Assembly: GCA_001770355.1 (NCBI GenBank)
Contig: MEQV01000318.1
Location: 6,033 to 20,479, forward strand
Direction: 5' to 3'
DNA length: 14,447 bases
From: Betaproteobacteria bacterium RIFCSPLOWO2_02_FULL_62_17
Lineage (GTDB): Bacteria > Pseudomonadota > Gammaproteobacteria > Burkholderiales > SG8-39
This document shows, piece after piece, positions 1-7,871 of the stretch (positions are counted from its first letter, which is position 1; each line of letters opens with the position of its first letter). The translations under genes and the position numbers were made by a program. Below the pieces are notes generated by a model. The model did not search any database. It was given only the letters and a program-made list of their open reading frames with translations, and was not told the DNA's origin.

Positions 1-2401
1 ACAGCCATTTGTCGACTACCAGCGGTTCGTCTTTCCACTTGGCATAGAAGGCATCCAGCGCCGCGGCGCGTTCCGGGCAATCGAACTGCGCCAGCGTGGA
101 CAGGGCCCCCATGGCATCGGTCATGTTGTCGGCGCGCTGGAACTGCTCAACGCACAGGCGGCGGATCTCGGGCAGCTCCAGTTCCATCAGGTAGCCCAGC
201 GCCAGGTTGCGCAGCGCGCGCCGGCCGGCCGATAACGAGTCCGGAGAATAAGACCGCCGTCGCATAAAGCTCGCGCCGGCTGCTGGAAGCAGCGCGGCAA
301 GCTCTTGGCCGCGCGGTTGACTATCAGGGCCGCTGCCGGCGTGCGCAGCGAAGGCCGCGAGCAGCTTTTCGCGCAGGGCATGCGCGAGCGCGCGGCGCAG
401 GTGCACGCGCGCCGCGAGGATAGCCTCGGGATCGACCACTTCCATCTGCTCGGCGAGGTAGGTCTCGGAGGGCAGCGCGAGGGCCTCGGCGGCGAAGGCC
501 GGATCGCGCGTGGAATCGTCGAGCAGCTTGCCGAAGGCGCGCAACAGCGCGCCGGGCACCGCGGGCATGGAGCTTCTCTTGATTGCCGCGATATTCTTGA
601 GCAGCACCATCACCGCCAGCCGCTGCCCGGCCTCCCAGCGATTGAAGGAGTCCGCGTCGTGCGCCATGAGATGCGCCAGATCCGCTTCGCCGTATGGGTG
701 GCGCAGGATGACCGGCGCGGAGAAATCGCGCAGCAAGGAGGGCACCGGCATCGCGGTGACGTTGATGAATACAAACTTTTCTGTTTTCTGTCGCAACGAG
801 AGCACGCGCCGGCCCGCGGAGGCGGACGGTTCGCCTTCAAGCTGCAGGGGCAGGTCGGCGCCATCCGGCCCCACCAAGCCGAGCGCAAAAGGGATGTGAA
901 AGACCTGTTTTGGAGGCGCATCCTTCTGGCTCAACTCGTATTGCGTGGGCGGGCAGGATTGCGCGAGCGTCAGCGTATACGTCTTTGCCGCGGCGTCGTA
1001 TGCGCCGCGCGCGTCGATCACCGGCGTGCCCGCTTGGGCGTACCAGCGCTTGAATTGGGTGAGATCAGTGCCCGAGGCGTCGGCCATGGCCTGCGCGAAT
1101 TCGTCGCAGGTCACGGCCTGGCCGTCGTGGCGCGCGAAGTACAGGTCCATGCCTTTACGGAAATTCTCGGGTCCTATCAGCGTGTGGATCATGCGCACCA
1201 CCGCCGCGCCCTTTTCGTAGACGGTGGCGGTGTAGAAATTGCTGATCTCGATATAGGACTGCGGACGCACCGGATGCGCCATCGGGCCCGCGTCCTCGGG
1301 GAATTGCGCGGCGCGCAGTGCCCGCACTTCCTGGATGCGCTGCACCGGGCGCGAATACATGTCGGCGCCGAACTCCTGGTCGCGGAATACCGTCAGGCCT
1401 TCCTTCAGCGACAACTGAAACCAGTCGCGGCAGGTCACGCGGTTGCCGGTCCAGTTGTGGAAGTACTCGTGCGCCACCACCCGGTCGATGTTCATGTAAT
1501 CGGTGTCGGTGGCGGTGTCGGGGCGCGCGAGGACATATTTTGTGTTGAAGATGTTGAGGCCCTTGTTCTCCATCGCGCCCATGTTGAAGTCGCCCACGGC
1601 GACGATCATGTACTGGTCCAGATCGAGTTCCAGTCCGAACACGTCCTCGTCCCATTTCATGGCTTTTTTCAAGGCCTGCATGGCATGGCCGCACTGGTCG
1701 AGCTTGCCGGGTTCGACGAAAACTGCGAGGCGCTTGTTCACGCCCGAGCGCGTGACGAAGCTGTCTTCGAGCACATCGAGTCTGGCCGCCACCAGCGCGA
1801 ACAGGTAGCAGGGTTTGGGAAACGGGTCTTCCCAGCGCGCCCAATGGCGCGTTCCGCCATCGGTTTCAACTCCGCCATCGGTTTCAGTACCGCTATCCAC
1901 CAGGTTGCCGTTGGAGAGCAGATTCGGATACTTTTCGCGGTCGGCACGCAGGGTGACCGAGTACTTCGACATCACATCCGGCCGGTCGGGAAACCAGGTG
2001 ATGCGGCGAAAGCCTTCTGCCTCGCATTGGGTGAAAAACCCGTCCTTCGATGCGTACATGCCGCTCAACTGCGTGTTGTTGCGCGGTTCGATGCGGCATG
2101 CGGTTTCGAGGACGAAGCTCTCGGGCACCTGCGGGATGATGAGTTTTTTCGCAACCAGTGAATACTCACCGGCGGCGAGCGCGCGGCCATCGATCGCCGC
2201 CGATTCGAAAACCAGATCCTCGCCGTCCAGAGTAAGGGGTGTTTGCGCCGCATGCGCCGCCGGATTGCGCCGCATCGCCAGGCGCGCGCGTACTGTGGTG
2301 AATGCTTCCGCTATCGCGAAATCAAGATCCACGCTGTCGATGAGAAACGGCGGCGGTGCGTAGTCTTCGAGACGAATGCTTTGCGGTACCGGGTCACGCA
2401 T
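1..2401 (-). CDS. pepN: Aminopeptidase N (M1 family), 3' end outside window
   Basis: Cytoplasmic zinc aminopeptidase that removes N-terminal residues from peptides during protein turnover. 800 codons are visible without a stop; the E. coli enzyme has about 870 residues, so roughly the last 100 residues of the C-terminal helical domain are missing. Read on the minus strand from ATG 2399-2401, the protein shows the N-terminal beta domain (TQCEAEGFR, DRPDVMSKY), the substrate-binding GAMENKG at residues 275-281, the zinc ligands HEYFH at 311-315 and the third ligand E334 in KEGLTVFRDQEF, exactly 18 residues after the second His. Downstream come SGTPVIDARG and the alpha-helical domain ending at DKWL. 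An AGGA (2411-2414) lies nine bases before the ATG. It follows rhlE on the same strand after 60 bases. Odd: a duplicated acidic loop near residues 171-182 (see repeat). Identification is very secure. Confidence 0.95.
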   Translation of the reverse strand, partial: MRDPVPQSIRLEDYAPPPFLIDSVDLDFAIAEAFTTVRARLAMRRNPAAHAAQTPLTLDGEDLVFESAAIDGRALAAGEYSLVAKKLIIPQVPESFVLETACRIEPRNNTQLSGMYASKDGFFTQCEAEGFRRITWFPDRPDVMSKYSVTLRADREKYPNLLSNGNLVDSGTETDGGVETDGGTRHWARWEDPFPKPCYLFALVAARLDVLEDSFVTRSGVNKRLAVFVEPGKLDQCGHAMQALKKAMKWDEDVFGLELDLDQYMIVAVGDFNMGAMENKGLNIFNTKYVLARPDTATDTDYMNIDRVVAHEYFHNWTGNRVTCRDWFQLSLKEGLTVFRDQEFGADMYSRPVQRIQEVRALRAAQFPEDAGPMAHPVRPQSYIEISNFYTATVYEKGAAVVRMIHTLIGPENFRKGMDLYFARHDGQAVTCDEFAQAMADASGTDLTQFKRWYAQAGTPVIDARGAYDAAAKTYTLTLAQSCPPTQYELSQKDAPPKQVFHIPFALGLVGPDGADLPLQLEGEPSASAGRRVLSLRQKTEKFVFINVTAMPVPSLLRDFSAPVILRHPYGEADLAHLMAHDADSFNRWEAGQRLAVMVLLKNIAAIKRSSMPAVPGALLRAFGKLLDDSTRDPAFAAEALALPSETYLAEQMEVVDPEAILAARVHLRRALAHALREKLLAAFAAHAGSGPDSQPRGQELAALLPAAGASFMRRRSYSPDSLSAGRRALRNLALGYLMELELPEIRRLCVEQFQRADNMTDAMGALSTLAQFDCPERAAALDAFYAKWKDEPLVVDKWL
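1854..1889. repeat. 18-bp tandem duplication inside pepN
   Basis: Two adjacent 18-base units (1854-1871 and 1872-1889) share their first 15 bases (CCGCCATCGGTTTCA). A weak third copy starts at 1890. The length is a multiple of three, so on the minus strand it encodes a doubled E-T-D-G-G type loop just before RHWARWEDPFPKP. In E. coli PepN this loop is short (recalled, not aligned), so the insertion is probably a recent slippage product in a surface loop. It keeps the frame open. Confidence 0.8.
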
Positions 2402-2424
2402 GGAGGCTTTTCCTAAGCATCGGG

Positions 2425-2445
2425 CCCTCTCCCGGCGGGAGAGGG
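2425..2445. repeat. Perfect 9-bp hairpin between rhlE and pepN
   Basis: CCCTCTCCC, loop GGC, GGGAGAGGG forms a perfect GC-rich stem in the 60-base gap between the rhlE stop and the pepN start. No T-run follows on either strand, so it is a poor intrinsic terminator. Short CCCTCTCCC/GGGAGAGGG palindromes are common dispersed elements in betaproteobacterial intergenic regions. It may be a REP-like unit or an mRNA-stabilising or attenuating stem between the two genes. Confidence 0.6.
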
Positions 2446-2461
2446 GATTGAGTCGTGGGCG

Positions 2462-4120
2462 TCAGTCGTCATCGCGCGGCAATCCGGCGAGTCGAACCCC
2501 GTTGCGGCGCCTGCCACCAGGCTTATCGCCGTTCTGCGGACGGGTGGCGTACTCGTGCAGGCGCGACTCATGTGGCTCCAGCGGACGGTTTTGGCTGGCG
2601 ACGGGCTGTCCGCGGGAGGTCATCGGGCCCTGCAGCACGGGGGCGGACCTCGGCCCGCGGCCATTGCGGGAATCGTTGCCTCCGCGCGTGGCGCCGGTGC
2701 CGCGGTAATCGATGCGGTTGCCGTCGATTCTGCTGTCGATATCCTCGTCATCGATGAAATCATTGGCGCGATACAAGTCGGTAACGACCGCATCGGCACC
2801 CGGCTGTGCCCGATTGGGGCCGCGCTGTCCCGGTGGGCGTGCCCTGCGCGGCTCCTCGCGGCGGGCTGGATTGCGCGGCGCCTGGGGCGGGTTGCGCTGT
2901 CCTTCGGGCCGGCGCTTGCCTTGACCATTGCCCTGCGATTCCGGTCCGCGGCCGCGTGCGTGGTCGGGATCGAAGCGCGCGGTTTCATAGTCCGCGCCGG
3001 GCTCGAAGCCCTCGATGATCTTTTTCTCGACCTGGCGTTTCATCAGCTTTTCGATTTCGGCGAGCAACTCCCGTTCCTCGCCGCATACCAGCGCCACTGC
3101 CTCGCCATTGCTGCCGGCGCGCCCGGTGCGGCCGATGCGGTGCACGTAGTCTTCGGGGACGTTGGGCAGGTCGTAATTCACCACGTGCGGCAGGCCTTCA
3201 ATATCCAGGCCGCGCGCGGCGATGTCGGTAGCCACCAGAACCCGCAACCCGCTTTCCTTGAAGCGCTTGAGCGCGCGGGTGCGCGCGCCCTGGGTCTTGT
3301 TGCCGTGGATGGCATCGGCGTCGATGCCGTCCCGGGTGAGTTGTTCGGCGAGGCGGTTCGCGCCGTGCTTGGTGCGCGTGAACACCAGCACCTGGCGCCA
3401 ATCGCCTGACTTGATCAGATGGCCAAGCAGCGCGCGCCGGCGATCCCTGTCCACCGGGTGCGCCACCTGTGCAATCAGTTCAATCGGCGTGTTGCGCGGC
3501 GCGACCTCGACAGTGACGGGGTCGCGAAGAAGGGTTCCCGCAAGCTGGCGAATTTCATCCGAGAACGTGGCCGAGAGCAGCAGGTTCTGGCGCGCAGCAG
3601 GCAGCAGCGCCAGCACGCGGCGGATGTCGTGGATGAATCCCATGTCGAGCATGCGATCGGCTTCATCGAGCACCAGCGTGGTGATTCCGCCCAGATCGAT
3701 GGTTTGCTCCGCTGCGTGGTCGAGCAGGCGCCCCGGCGTGGCGACCACGATGTCAATGCCGCGTCCAAGCTCGTCGATCTGATTGTTCATGCTGACCCCG
3801 CCGAATACCACCGCCGAGCGCAGATGCAGGTGGCGGCCGTAGTTGCGCACGCAGGCGTGCACTTGCGCGGCCAGTTCGCGCGTGGGCACCAGAACCAGGA
3901 CCCGAGGCCGCCGGCTGTGATCCTGCTGGCCGTGTTCCCGCTGCGCATGATCCCCCGCCGCCGCCAGGCGCTGCAGGATGGGAAGCGTGTAGCCAGCGGT
4001 CTTGCCGGTGCCGGTCTGTGCCGCCGCGAGGAGATCGCGTCCGGCGAGCACCAGGGGAATGGCCTGTGCCTGGATGGGGGTGGGATCCGTGTATCCCTGC
4101 TCCGCTATAGCGCGCAGCAA
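2462..4120 (-). CDS. rhlE: DEAD-box ATP-dependent RNA helicase RhlE, 5' end disrupted
   Basis: RNA helicase acting in ribosome assembly and RNA decay. Counting from TTG at 4118-4120: Q motif GYTDPTPIQ (9-17), Walker A AQTGTGKT (34-41), PTREL (79-83), DEAD (152-155), SAT (183-185), ARGLD (302-306), HRIGRTGR (327-334), then a long basic tail rich in Arg, Gly, Pro and Asn (about 375-552), as is usual for RhlE. The expected family N-terminus is encoded immediately upstream in the same frame (SFENLGLSA), but it is cut off by TAG at 4121-4123. The codon at the proper start position (4157-4159) is ATT, six bases from a good Shine-Dalgarno. TTG has no ribosome-binding site of its own and would omit the aromatic residue upstream of the Q motif. 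The family call is certain. Whether a functional protein is made is not. Confidence 0.88.
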   Translation of the reverse strand: MLRAIAEQGYTDPTPIQAQAIPLVLAGRDLLAAAQTGTGKTAGYTLPILQRLAAAGDHAQREHGQQDHSRRPRVLVLVPTRELAAQVHACVRNYGRHLHLRSAVVFGGVSMNNQIDELGRGIDIVVATPGRLLDHAAEQTIDLGGITTLVLDEADRMLDMGFIHDIRRVLALLPAARQNLLLSATFSDEIRQLAGTLLRDPVTVEVAPRNTPIELIAQVAHPVDRDRRRALLGHLIKSGDWRQVLVFTRTKHGANRLAEQLTRDGIDADAIHGNKTQGARTRALKRFKESGLRVLVATDIAARGLDIEGLPHVVNYDLPNVPEDYVHRIGRTGRAGSNGEAVALVCGEERELLAEIEKLMKRQVEKKIIEGFEPGADYETARFDPDHARGRGPESQGNGQGKRRPEGQRNPPQAPRNPARREEPRRARPPGQRGPNRAQPGADAVVTDLYRANDFIDDEDIDSRIDGNRIDYRGTGATRGGNDSRNGRGPRSAPVLQGPMTSRGQPVASQNRPLEPHESRLHEYATRPQNGDKPGGRRRNGVRLAGLPRDDD

Positions 4121-4156
4121 CTAGGCCGACAAGCCGAGATTTTCGAACGATGTCGT

Positions 4157-4170
4157 AATGGTGTTCTCCC
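4157..4170 (-). promoter_or_regulatory. rhlE Shine-Dalgarno facing an ATT codon
   Basis: On the minus strand GGGAGA (4165-4170) is followed by ACACC and then ATT (4157-4159), which opens the frame ATT-ACG-ACA-TCG-TTC-GAA encoding the typical RhlE N-terminus. Spacing is normal, so this is where the gene's start codon should lie. ATT is a rare but known start (for example infC). The frame is stopped 12 codons later by TAG. Confidence 0.6.
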
Positions 4171-4306
4171 GAGATCGGCCTGGGAAGATCGAGCCTTCCG
4201 CCGGTACAGGCAGATTCAATGCTTCTCGAAAGTTCGGGAGCCCGGAGGGATCCGCGAAACAGCTGCGACGCTAACCGGATGAGGCGATACGCAAACTTGG
4301 GCGCGG

Positions 4307-4312
4307 ACTATA
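4307..4312 (-). promoter_or_regulatory. Weak -10-like box upstream of rhlE
   Basis: TATAGT on the minus strand lies in the 202-base gap (4121-4322) before rhlE. No convincing -35 lies at the right distance. Apart from this box and the damaged start region of rhlE, nothing else is evident in the gap. Confidence 0.25.
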
Positions 4313-4322
4313 CACGAAAAAA

Positions 4323-4598
4323 TTATTTCTTGTCCCACTTCGCCAAGTCGTCGAGCTGCATCTCGTAGCCGACGTTCTTGGGGCCGAGCGCGGCAAGCGA
4401 TGCCTGCTTTTCCTTGAAATAGGCCGCCGCAAGATCGAGGCTCAGCTTGGCGAGCGTTGCCCCGTCCGGCTTGACGCTCGCGGCGTTTTCAACGCGCATG
4501 AAGGCGCGCCCGATAAGCTCCACGTAAATGAGCTCGGCCAGGTCTGGACCGCCAGCGGCCTTGGCCGCGGCTGCTGCGGGAGGCGCGGATTCGTTCAT
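4323..4598 (-). CDS. Small hypothetical protein (91 aa)
   Basis: Function not recognised. The frame encodes 91 residues: an Ala-rich N-terminus (PPAAAAAKAAGGPD), then a probable amphipathic helical body (LAELIYVELIGRAFMRVE and LAKLSLDLAAAYFKEKQASL) and a charged end at KWDKK. There is no signal peptide, transmembrane segment or cysteine. Start ATG at 4596-4598 has a weak upstream AAGGG. Codon use is like that of the neighbours. It lies upstream of rhlE on the same strand with a 202-base gap and is transcribed divergently from the exporter at 4768. It is probably a conserved small cytoplasmic protein of betaproteobacteria, but that is inference from composition only. Confidence 0.7.
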   Translation of the reverse strand: MNESAPPAAAAAKAAGGPDLAELIYVELIGRAFMRVENAASVKPDGATLAKLSLDLAAAYFKEKQASLAALGPKNVGYEMQLDDLAKWDKK

Positions 4599-4671
4599 GG
4601 TGATGCCCTTTGTTGAGTGAATGCTGATGGTACTGCAACAGGAGCCTCATGGTATCGAAACTGCCGCGCGA

Positions 4672-4691
4672 TTTCCGGGTAAGCCCGGAAA
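4672..4691. promoter_or_regulatory. Perfect 8-bp inverted repeat in a divergent promoter region
   Basis: TTTCCGGG-TAAG-CCCGGAAA lies in the 169-base gap between the small minus-strand gene (start 4598) and the exporter gene (start 4768). No T-run follows, and both flanking genes point away from it, so a terminator is unlikely. An operator or leader hairpin is more plausible. A TTGGCG (4712-4717) and a TACTAT (4738-4743) follow on the plus strand, but their 20-base spacing is poor. Confidence 0.45.
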
Positions 4692-4767
4692 ACCCGGTGC
4701 CCCAGGGGCGATTGGCGATTTCGCGGCGGTCATACGTTACTATTGAAAACCATCCCCCGCAGCAAGC

Positions 4768-6180
4768 ATGCCCCGCGCCATCCTCATCCCGCTGATCGTC
4801 GCCTGTGCCCTGTTCATGGAGAACATGGATTCGACGGTGCTCGCCACGGCGCTGCCGGCGATTGCCGCGGACCTGGGCGAGAACCCCCTCTCCCTGAAAC
4901 TTGCGATCACTTCGTATCTTATCAGTCTTGCGATATTCATTCCGATCAGCGGCTGGGTGGCCGACCGATACGGCGCGCGCACGGTGTTCGCCGCTGCGAT
5001 GGTGACCTTCATGGCGGGCTCGCTGTGGTGCGCATTTTCCGGATCGCTGACGGAGTTTGTGCTGGCGCGCTTTTTCCAGGGAATTGGCGGAGCGATGATG
5101 GTGCCGGTCGGCCGGCTGATTCTGATGCGCTCGGTGCCCAAATCGGGCATTGTGAAGGCGATGAGCTATCTCACCATGCCGGCCATGCTCGGGCCGATAC
5201 TCGGCCCGCCCCTGGGCGGAGTGATCACCGAGTACTTCAATTGGCGCGGCATTTTTCTGATCAATGTGCCGGTGAGCATCCTGGGCCTGGTGCTGATTTT
5301 TGTGTTCATACCCAATCACCGTGAAGCACAGGTCCCGGCGCTGGATGGCCGTGGCCTGGTGTACTCGGGACTGGGCCTGTCCACGATCCTGCTGGGCCTT
5401 TCGGCGTTGGGGGGGCATCTGCTGCCGGGCGCGGCGATTGTCGCCTGCATGGTGGTGGGATTTCTTTCGCTTTACGGTTATTGGCGCCATGCGCAGAGCG
5501 CGCCCCACCCGGTACTCAGGCTCGATATGCTGCGGCTTCCGTCCTTCCGTGCCGGCGTGGTGGGCGGCACATTGTTTCGTATCGGTACCGGAACGCTTCC
5601 GTTTCTGCTGCCGCTGATGCTGCAACTGGGCTTCGGCTTGAGTCCGGTGGAATCCGGGCTCATCACCTGCTTCAGCGCGATCGGCGCCTTGTCGATACGC
5701 ACGCTGACGGTGTTCATTCTGGGGAAAGTGGGTTTCCGGCGGGTTCTTACCTGGAACGCCATCGGGTCCTCGATGGTCATCATCGGTTTTGGACTGTTCA
5801 CGGCGCAGACCTCGCATACCTTCATCGCTGCGGTGCTGATGGTGACGGGTTGCTTTCGCGCGCTGCAGTTCACCTGCACCAATACCATCGCCTACGCCGA
5901 CGTCAACCGGGAAAACATGGGCAACGCCACCAGCTTCGCCAGCATGGCGCAGCGCGTCTCGCAAAGCGTGGGCGTGGCAGTAGGCGCTTACGCGCTGGAA
6001 CTTTCCAGCGTCCTGCAGGGTCATGAACACATCGTTGCCGCGGATTTTATGCCTGCCTTCGCGGTGGCGGCGCTGATATCCTTGTCATCGCTGTATTTCT
6101 ACCGGCAGCTCGGGCCCGAGGCCGGCGCTGAAATGTCGGGTCATGGCAGGCATAGACAGGAGAAGAAAACCGATGGATAA
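4768..6180 (+). CDS. MFS multidrug exporter, DHA2 family, MdtD-like
   Basis: Inner-membrane drug/proton antiporter of the EmrB/QacA (DHA2) branch, expected to have 14 helices. The 470-residue length and motifs closely resemble E. coli MdtD (471 residues, recalled): motif D1 with D21 in MENMDSTVLATALPAIA, motif A GWVADRYGART (62-72), RFFQGIGGAMMVPVGR (101-116), and antiporter motif C in AMLGPILGPPLGGVI (139-153). Hydrophobic segments continue to about residue 450, followed by a charged cytoplasmic tail. The start ATG at 4768 fixes the correct helix-1 N-terminus; its ribosome-binding site is weak. It overlaps the next gene by eight bases, implying translational coupling. The substrate cannot be read from sequence. 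No membrane-fusion or outer-membrane partner is present in the window. Confidence 0.9.
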   Translation: MPRAILIPLIVACALFMENMDSTVLATALPAIAADLGENPLSLKLAITSYLISLAIFIPISGWVADRYGARTVFAAAMVTFMAGSLWCAFSGSLTEFVLARFFQGIGGAMMVPVGRLILMRSVPKSGIVKAMSYLTMPAMLGPILGPPLGGVITEYFNWRGIFLINVPVSILGLVLIFVFIPNHREAQVPALDGRGLVYSGLGLSTILLGLSALGGHLLPGAAIVACMVVGFLSLYGYWRHAQSAPHPVLRLDMLRLPSFRAGVVGGTLFRIGTGTLPFLLPLMLQLGFGLSPVESGLITCFSAIGALSIRTLTVFILGKVGFRRVLTWNAIGSSMVIIGFGLFTAQTSHTFIAAVLMVTGCFRALQFTCTNTIAYADVNRENMGNATSFASMAQRVSQSVGVAVGAYALELSSVLQGHEHIVAADFMPAFAVAALISLSSLYFYRQLGPEAGAEMSGHGRHRQEKKTDG

Positions 6181-6850
6181 GACTCTCAGGCAGGGCAAGC
6201 AGCGCCGCCTCATCCTCAAAGCGGTTTCCGCATCCGCCATCGCCGTGGGGTTCGCCAGCGTGCGCGAGGCGCTGGCGCAGGGCAAGCGCCCGCCCGGCAT
6301 GGTTCGCTTCCAAGGCAATGTGCGCGTCAACGGCAAGCCGGCGCGCCGCGGGCAAGCGGTCAATCCGGGCGACACGGTGCAGACCGGCACGCGCAGTCAG
6401 GCGGTATTTGTCATCGGGCAGGACGCATTCATGCTGCGTGCCTCGAGCCGCGTGGAAACCGCCGGAAACGACATTTTTGCCGACGTATTGCGGCTCGCGA
6501 CAGGCAGGCTGCTGTCGGTATTCTCGAGCGGTGCACGGCGCCTGGAGACGCCCACCGCGACGGTGGGCATACGCGGCACCGGCCTTTACCTCGAAGCCGA
6601 GGCGAAGCGCACCTATGTGTGCACCTGCTACGGCACCGTGGTGGTCGCGCCGCGCGGCATGCCCAAGATGAGCGAGACCATCACCACCAAGCATCATGAG
6701 CAGCCGCGCTACATCTACGCCGACAGCTCGATGCCCGAGGACAAGATGATGCCCAAGGCGCCGGTGATCAACCACACCGATGCCGAGTTGATCCTGCTTG
6801 AATCGCTGGTGGGACGCGAGCCGCCGTTTGTAGGCGGTCCACCGTACTAA
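6173..6850 (+). CDS. Secreted FecR-domain protein
   Basis: A 225-residue exported protein with a single FecR-type beta domain (about residues 45-140: GDTVQTGTRSQAVFVIG, ETPTATVGIRGTGLYLE). The N-terminus has twin arginines in QRRLILKA (10-17), a hydrophobic stretch and an ALA-Q cleavage site near residue 35, so export by Tat (or Sec) to the periplasm is likely. The C-terminal part has CTC (150-152) and a His pair (174-175), as often seen in this subgroup. I start at ATG 6173 because AGGAGA (6157-6162) precedes it at good distance; an in-frame ATG at 6143 would put 10 extra residues before the signal and lacks a site. The start overlaps the exporter stop. Unlike classical FecR there is no ECF sigma factor or TonB receptor nearby, so its partner and role are unknown. 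Confidence 0.85.
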   Translation: MDKTLRQGKQRRLILKAVSASAIAVGFASVREALAQGKRPPGMVRFQGNVRVNGKPARRGQAVNPGDTVQTGTRSQAVFVIGQDAFMLRASSRVETAGNDIFADVLRLATGRLLSVFSSGARRLETPTATVGIRGTGLYLEAEAKRTYVCTCYGTVVVAPRGMPKMSETITTKHHEQPRYIYADSSMPEDKMMPKAPVINHTDAELILLESLVGREPPFVGGPPY

Positions 6851-6861
6851 GGAAGTACTGA

Positions 6862-6884
6862 ACAAGGGGGCCGTGCCCCCTTGT
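6862..6884. terminator. Strong hairpin after the exporter/FecR operon
   Basis: ACAAGGGGGC-CGT-GCCCCCTTGT is a perfect 10-bp stem with a three-base loop, 12 bases after the FecR stop. It lies in the convergent gap before rfbD, so it can serve both directions. There is no clear T-run (ATATCC follows on plus), so termination may be imperfect. Confidence 0.6.
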
Positions 6885-6901
6885 ATATCCCCCACTTCAG
6901 A

Positions 6902-6951
6902 GGAAACACTCTGGGTGCTTTCCGTTGAATAAACGCTTGTTCAGTGTTTCC
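6902..6951. repeat. Long-armed inverted repeat in a convergent gap
   Basis: GGAAACACT (6902-6910) pairs with AGTGTTTCC (6943-6951) around a 32-base interior that holds a small CGTT-GAATA-AACG stem (6923-6935). The right arm also reads CTTGTTCAGT (6936-6945), complementary to ACTGAACAAG at 6857-6866, so two mutually exclusive long-range pairings are possible. It sits between convergent genes and is probably a bidirectional terminator. Confidence 0.5.
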
Positions 6952-6974
6952 CTAAGTGAGGCCCTTGCGGGCGC

Positions 6975-7871
6975 TCATGGGTTCTGGAGTATTTCCCGGA
7001 GAATTTTCTGAACGCCTGACTGCCAGGATGGCAGTTCCAGGCCGAATGTGCGGCGATAGAGGGTGGTATCAAGTCGTGAGTTCGCGGGCCGTTTCGCGGC
7101 CGTGGGGTACTCCGCGGTAGTAATGGCCTTGACGTCTCGCGGTTTGAGTTTGAGTGTTTTTCCCGCCCGCGCGGCCGCGTCGAGGACAAAACAGGCGTAT
7201 TCGTGCCAGGTGGTCTCGCCCGATGGCACGAGGTGGTACAGGCCAAACGCAAAGCCATCCGAGCCTTCGCGCTGCATTTGCCGCAGCAACTGCGCCGTTG
7301 ACTCGGCCAGCAGCGCGGCGGGGGTCGGAGCGCCAATCTGGTCGGCGACCACCTCGAGTCTGTCGCGCTCGGCGGCAAGACGAAGAATGGTCCTGGCGAA
7401 GTTGTCGCCATGCGCTCCGACTACCCAGCTGGTCCGGAAAATCAGATGCCTTGCACCACTGGCCTGAAGCGCCAGTTCGCCGTCGCGCTTGCTAAGGCCA
7501 TATACGCTCAAGGGATTGGTTGCGTCGTTCTCGGCATAAGGCGCCGTCTTCGTTCCATCAAAGACATAATCCGTGGAGTAATGAACGACACAGGCGCCCA
7601 AGCGCGCGGCCTCCTCGCCGATGACCCCGGGTGCCCGGGCATTCACCGCCATGGCTTTGGCAATCTCCGCCTCCGCCTTGTCCACGTCCGTATAGCCCGC
7701 CGCGTTGACGATGATGTCCGGTTTGACTTTGCGTATCCATCCCCCGATGGCGGCCTGGTCGGCAAGATCGCATTCGGCATGGCCGAGCGCAACGACTTCG
7801 CCCAATGCGGCCAGGGAGCGCTGCAGCGCAAATCCCACTTGTCCGTTCTTGCCCGTGAGCAGGATTTTCAT
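6975..7871 (-). CDS. rfbD: dTDP-4-dehydrorhamnose reductase
   Basis: Cytoplasmic NAD(P)H-dependent reductase that makes dTDP-L-rhamnose, the last step of the RfbABCD pathway for O-antigen and other rhamnose-containing glycans. The 298-residue extended-SDR protein begins MKILLTGKNGQVG with the GxxGxxG dinucleotide motif (7-13), then NAAGYTDVDKAE (56-67), HYSTDYVFDG (97-106) and the catalytic YxxxK at Y124/K128 (YGLSK). The typical PTPA substrate loop follows later. I start at ATG 7869-7871, where the family normally begins; a frame extension to 7928 would add 19 atypical residues. Neither start has a strong ribosome-binding site. No rfbA, rfbB or rfbC lies in the window, so this copy is separated from its pathway. 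It lies 81 bases after the DUF35 gene on the same strand. Confidence 0.93.
   Translation of the reverse strand: MKILLTGKNGQVGFALQRSLAALGEVVALGHAECDLADQAAIGGWIRKVKPDIIVNAAGYTDVDKAEAEIAKAMAVNARAPGVIGEEAARLGACVVHYSTDYVFDGTKTAPYAENDATNPLSVYGLSKRDGELALQASGARHLIFRTSWVVGAHGDNFARTILRLAAERDRLEVVADQIGAPTPAALLAESTAQLLRQMQREGSDGFAFGLYHLVPSGETTWHEYACFVLDAAARAGKTLKLKPRDVKAITTAEYPTAAKRPANSRLDTTLYRRTFGLELPSWQSGVQKILREILQNP

Noticed and set aside
305..2161. 618-codon open frame on the plus strand
   Set aside because: Lies antisense to pepN, whose motifs (GAMENKG, HEYFH) are unmistakable. The plus-strand translation has no recognisable domain and is an effect of high GC.
2555..3409. 284-codon plus-strand frame over rhlE
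   Set aside because: Antisense to the helicase motifs; no independent evidence for a gene.
4121..4123. TAG in rhlE as a recoded (pyrrolysine-type) codon
   Set aside because: The start codon is damaged as well, the position is a variable residue in RhlE, and nothing in the window suggests amber recoding. Mutation or sequence error is simpler.
4489..6030. 513-codon open frame on the minus strand
   Set aside because: Antisense to the MFS exporter; the translation is rich in His, Arg and Gln with no hydrophobic pattern or motif.
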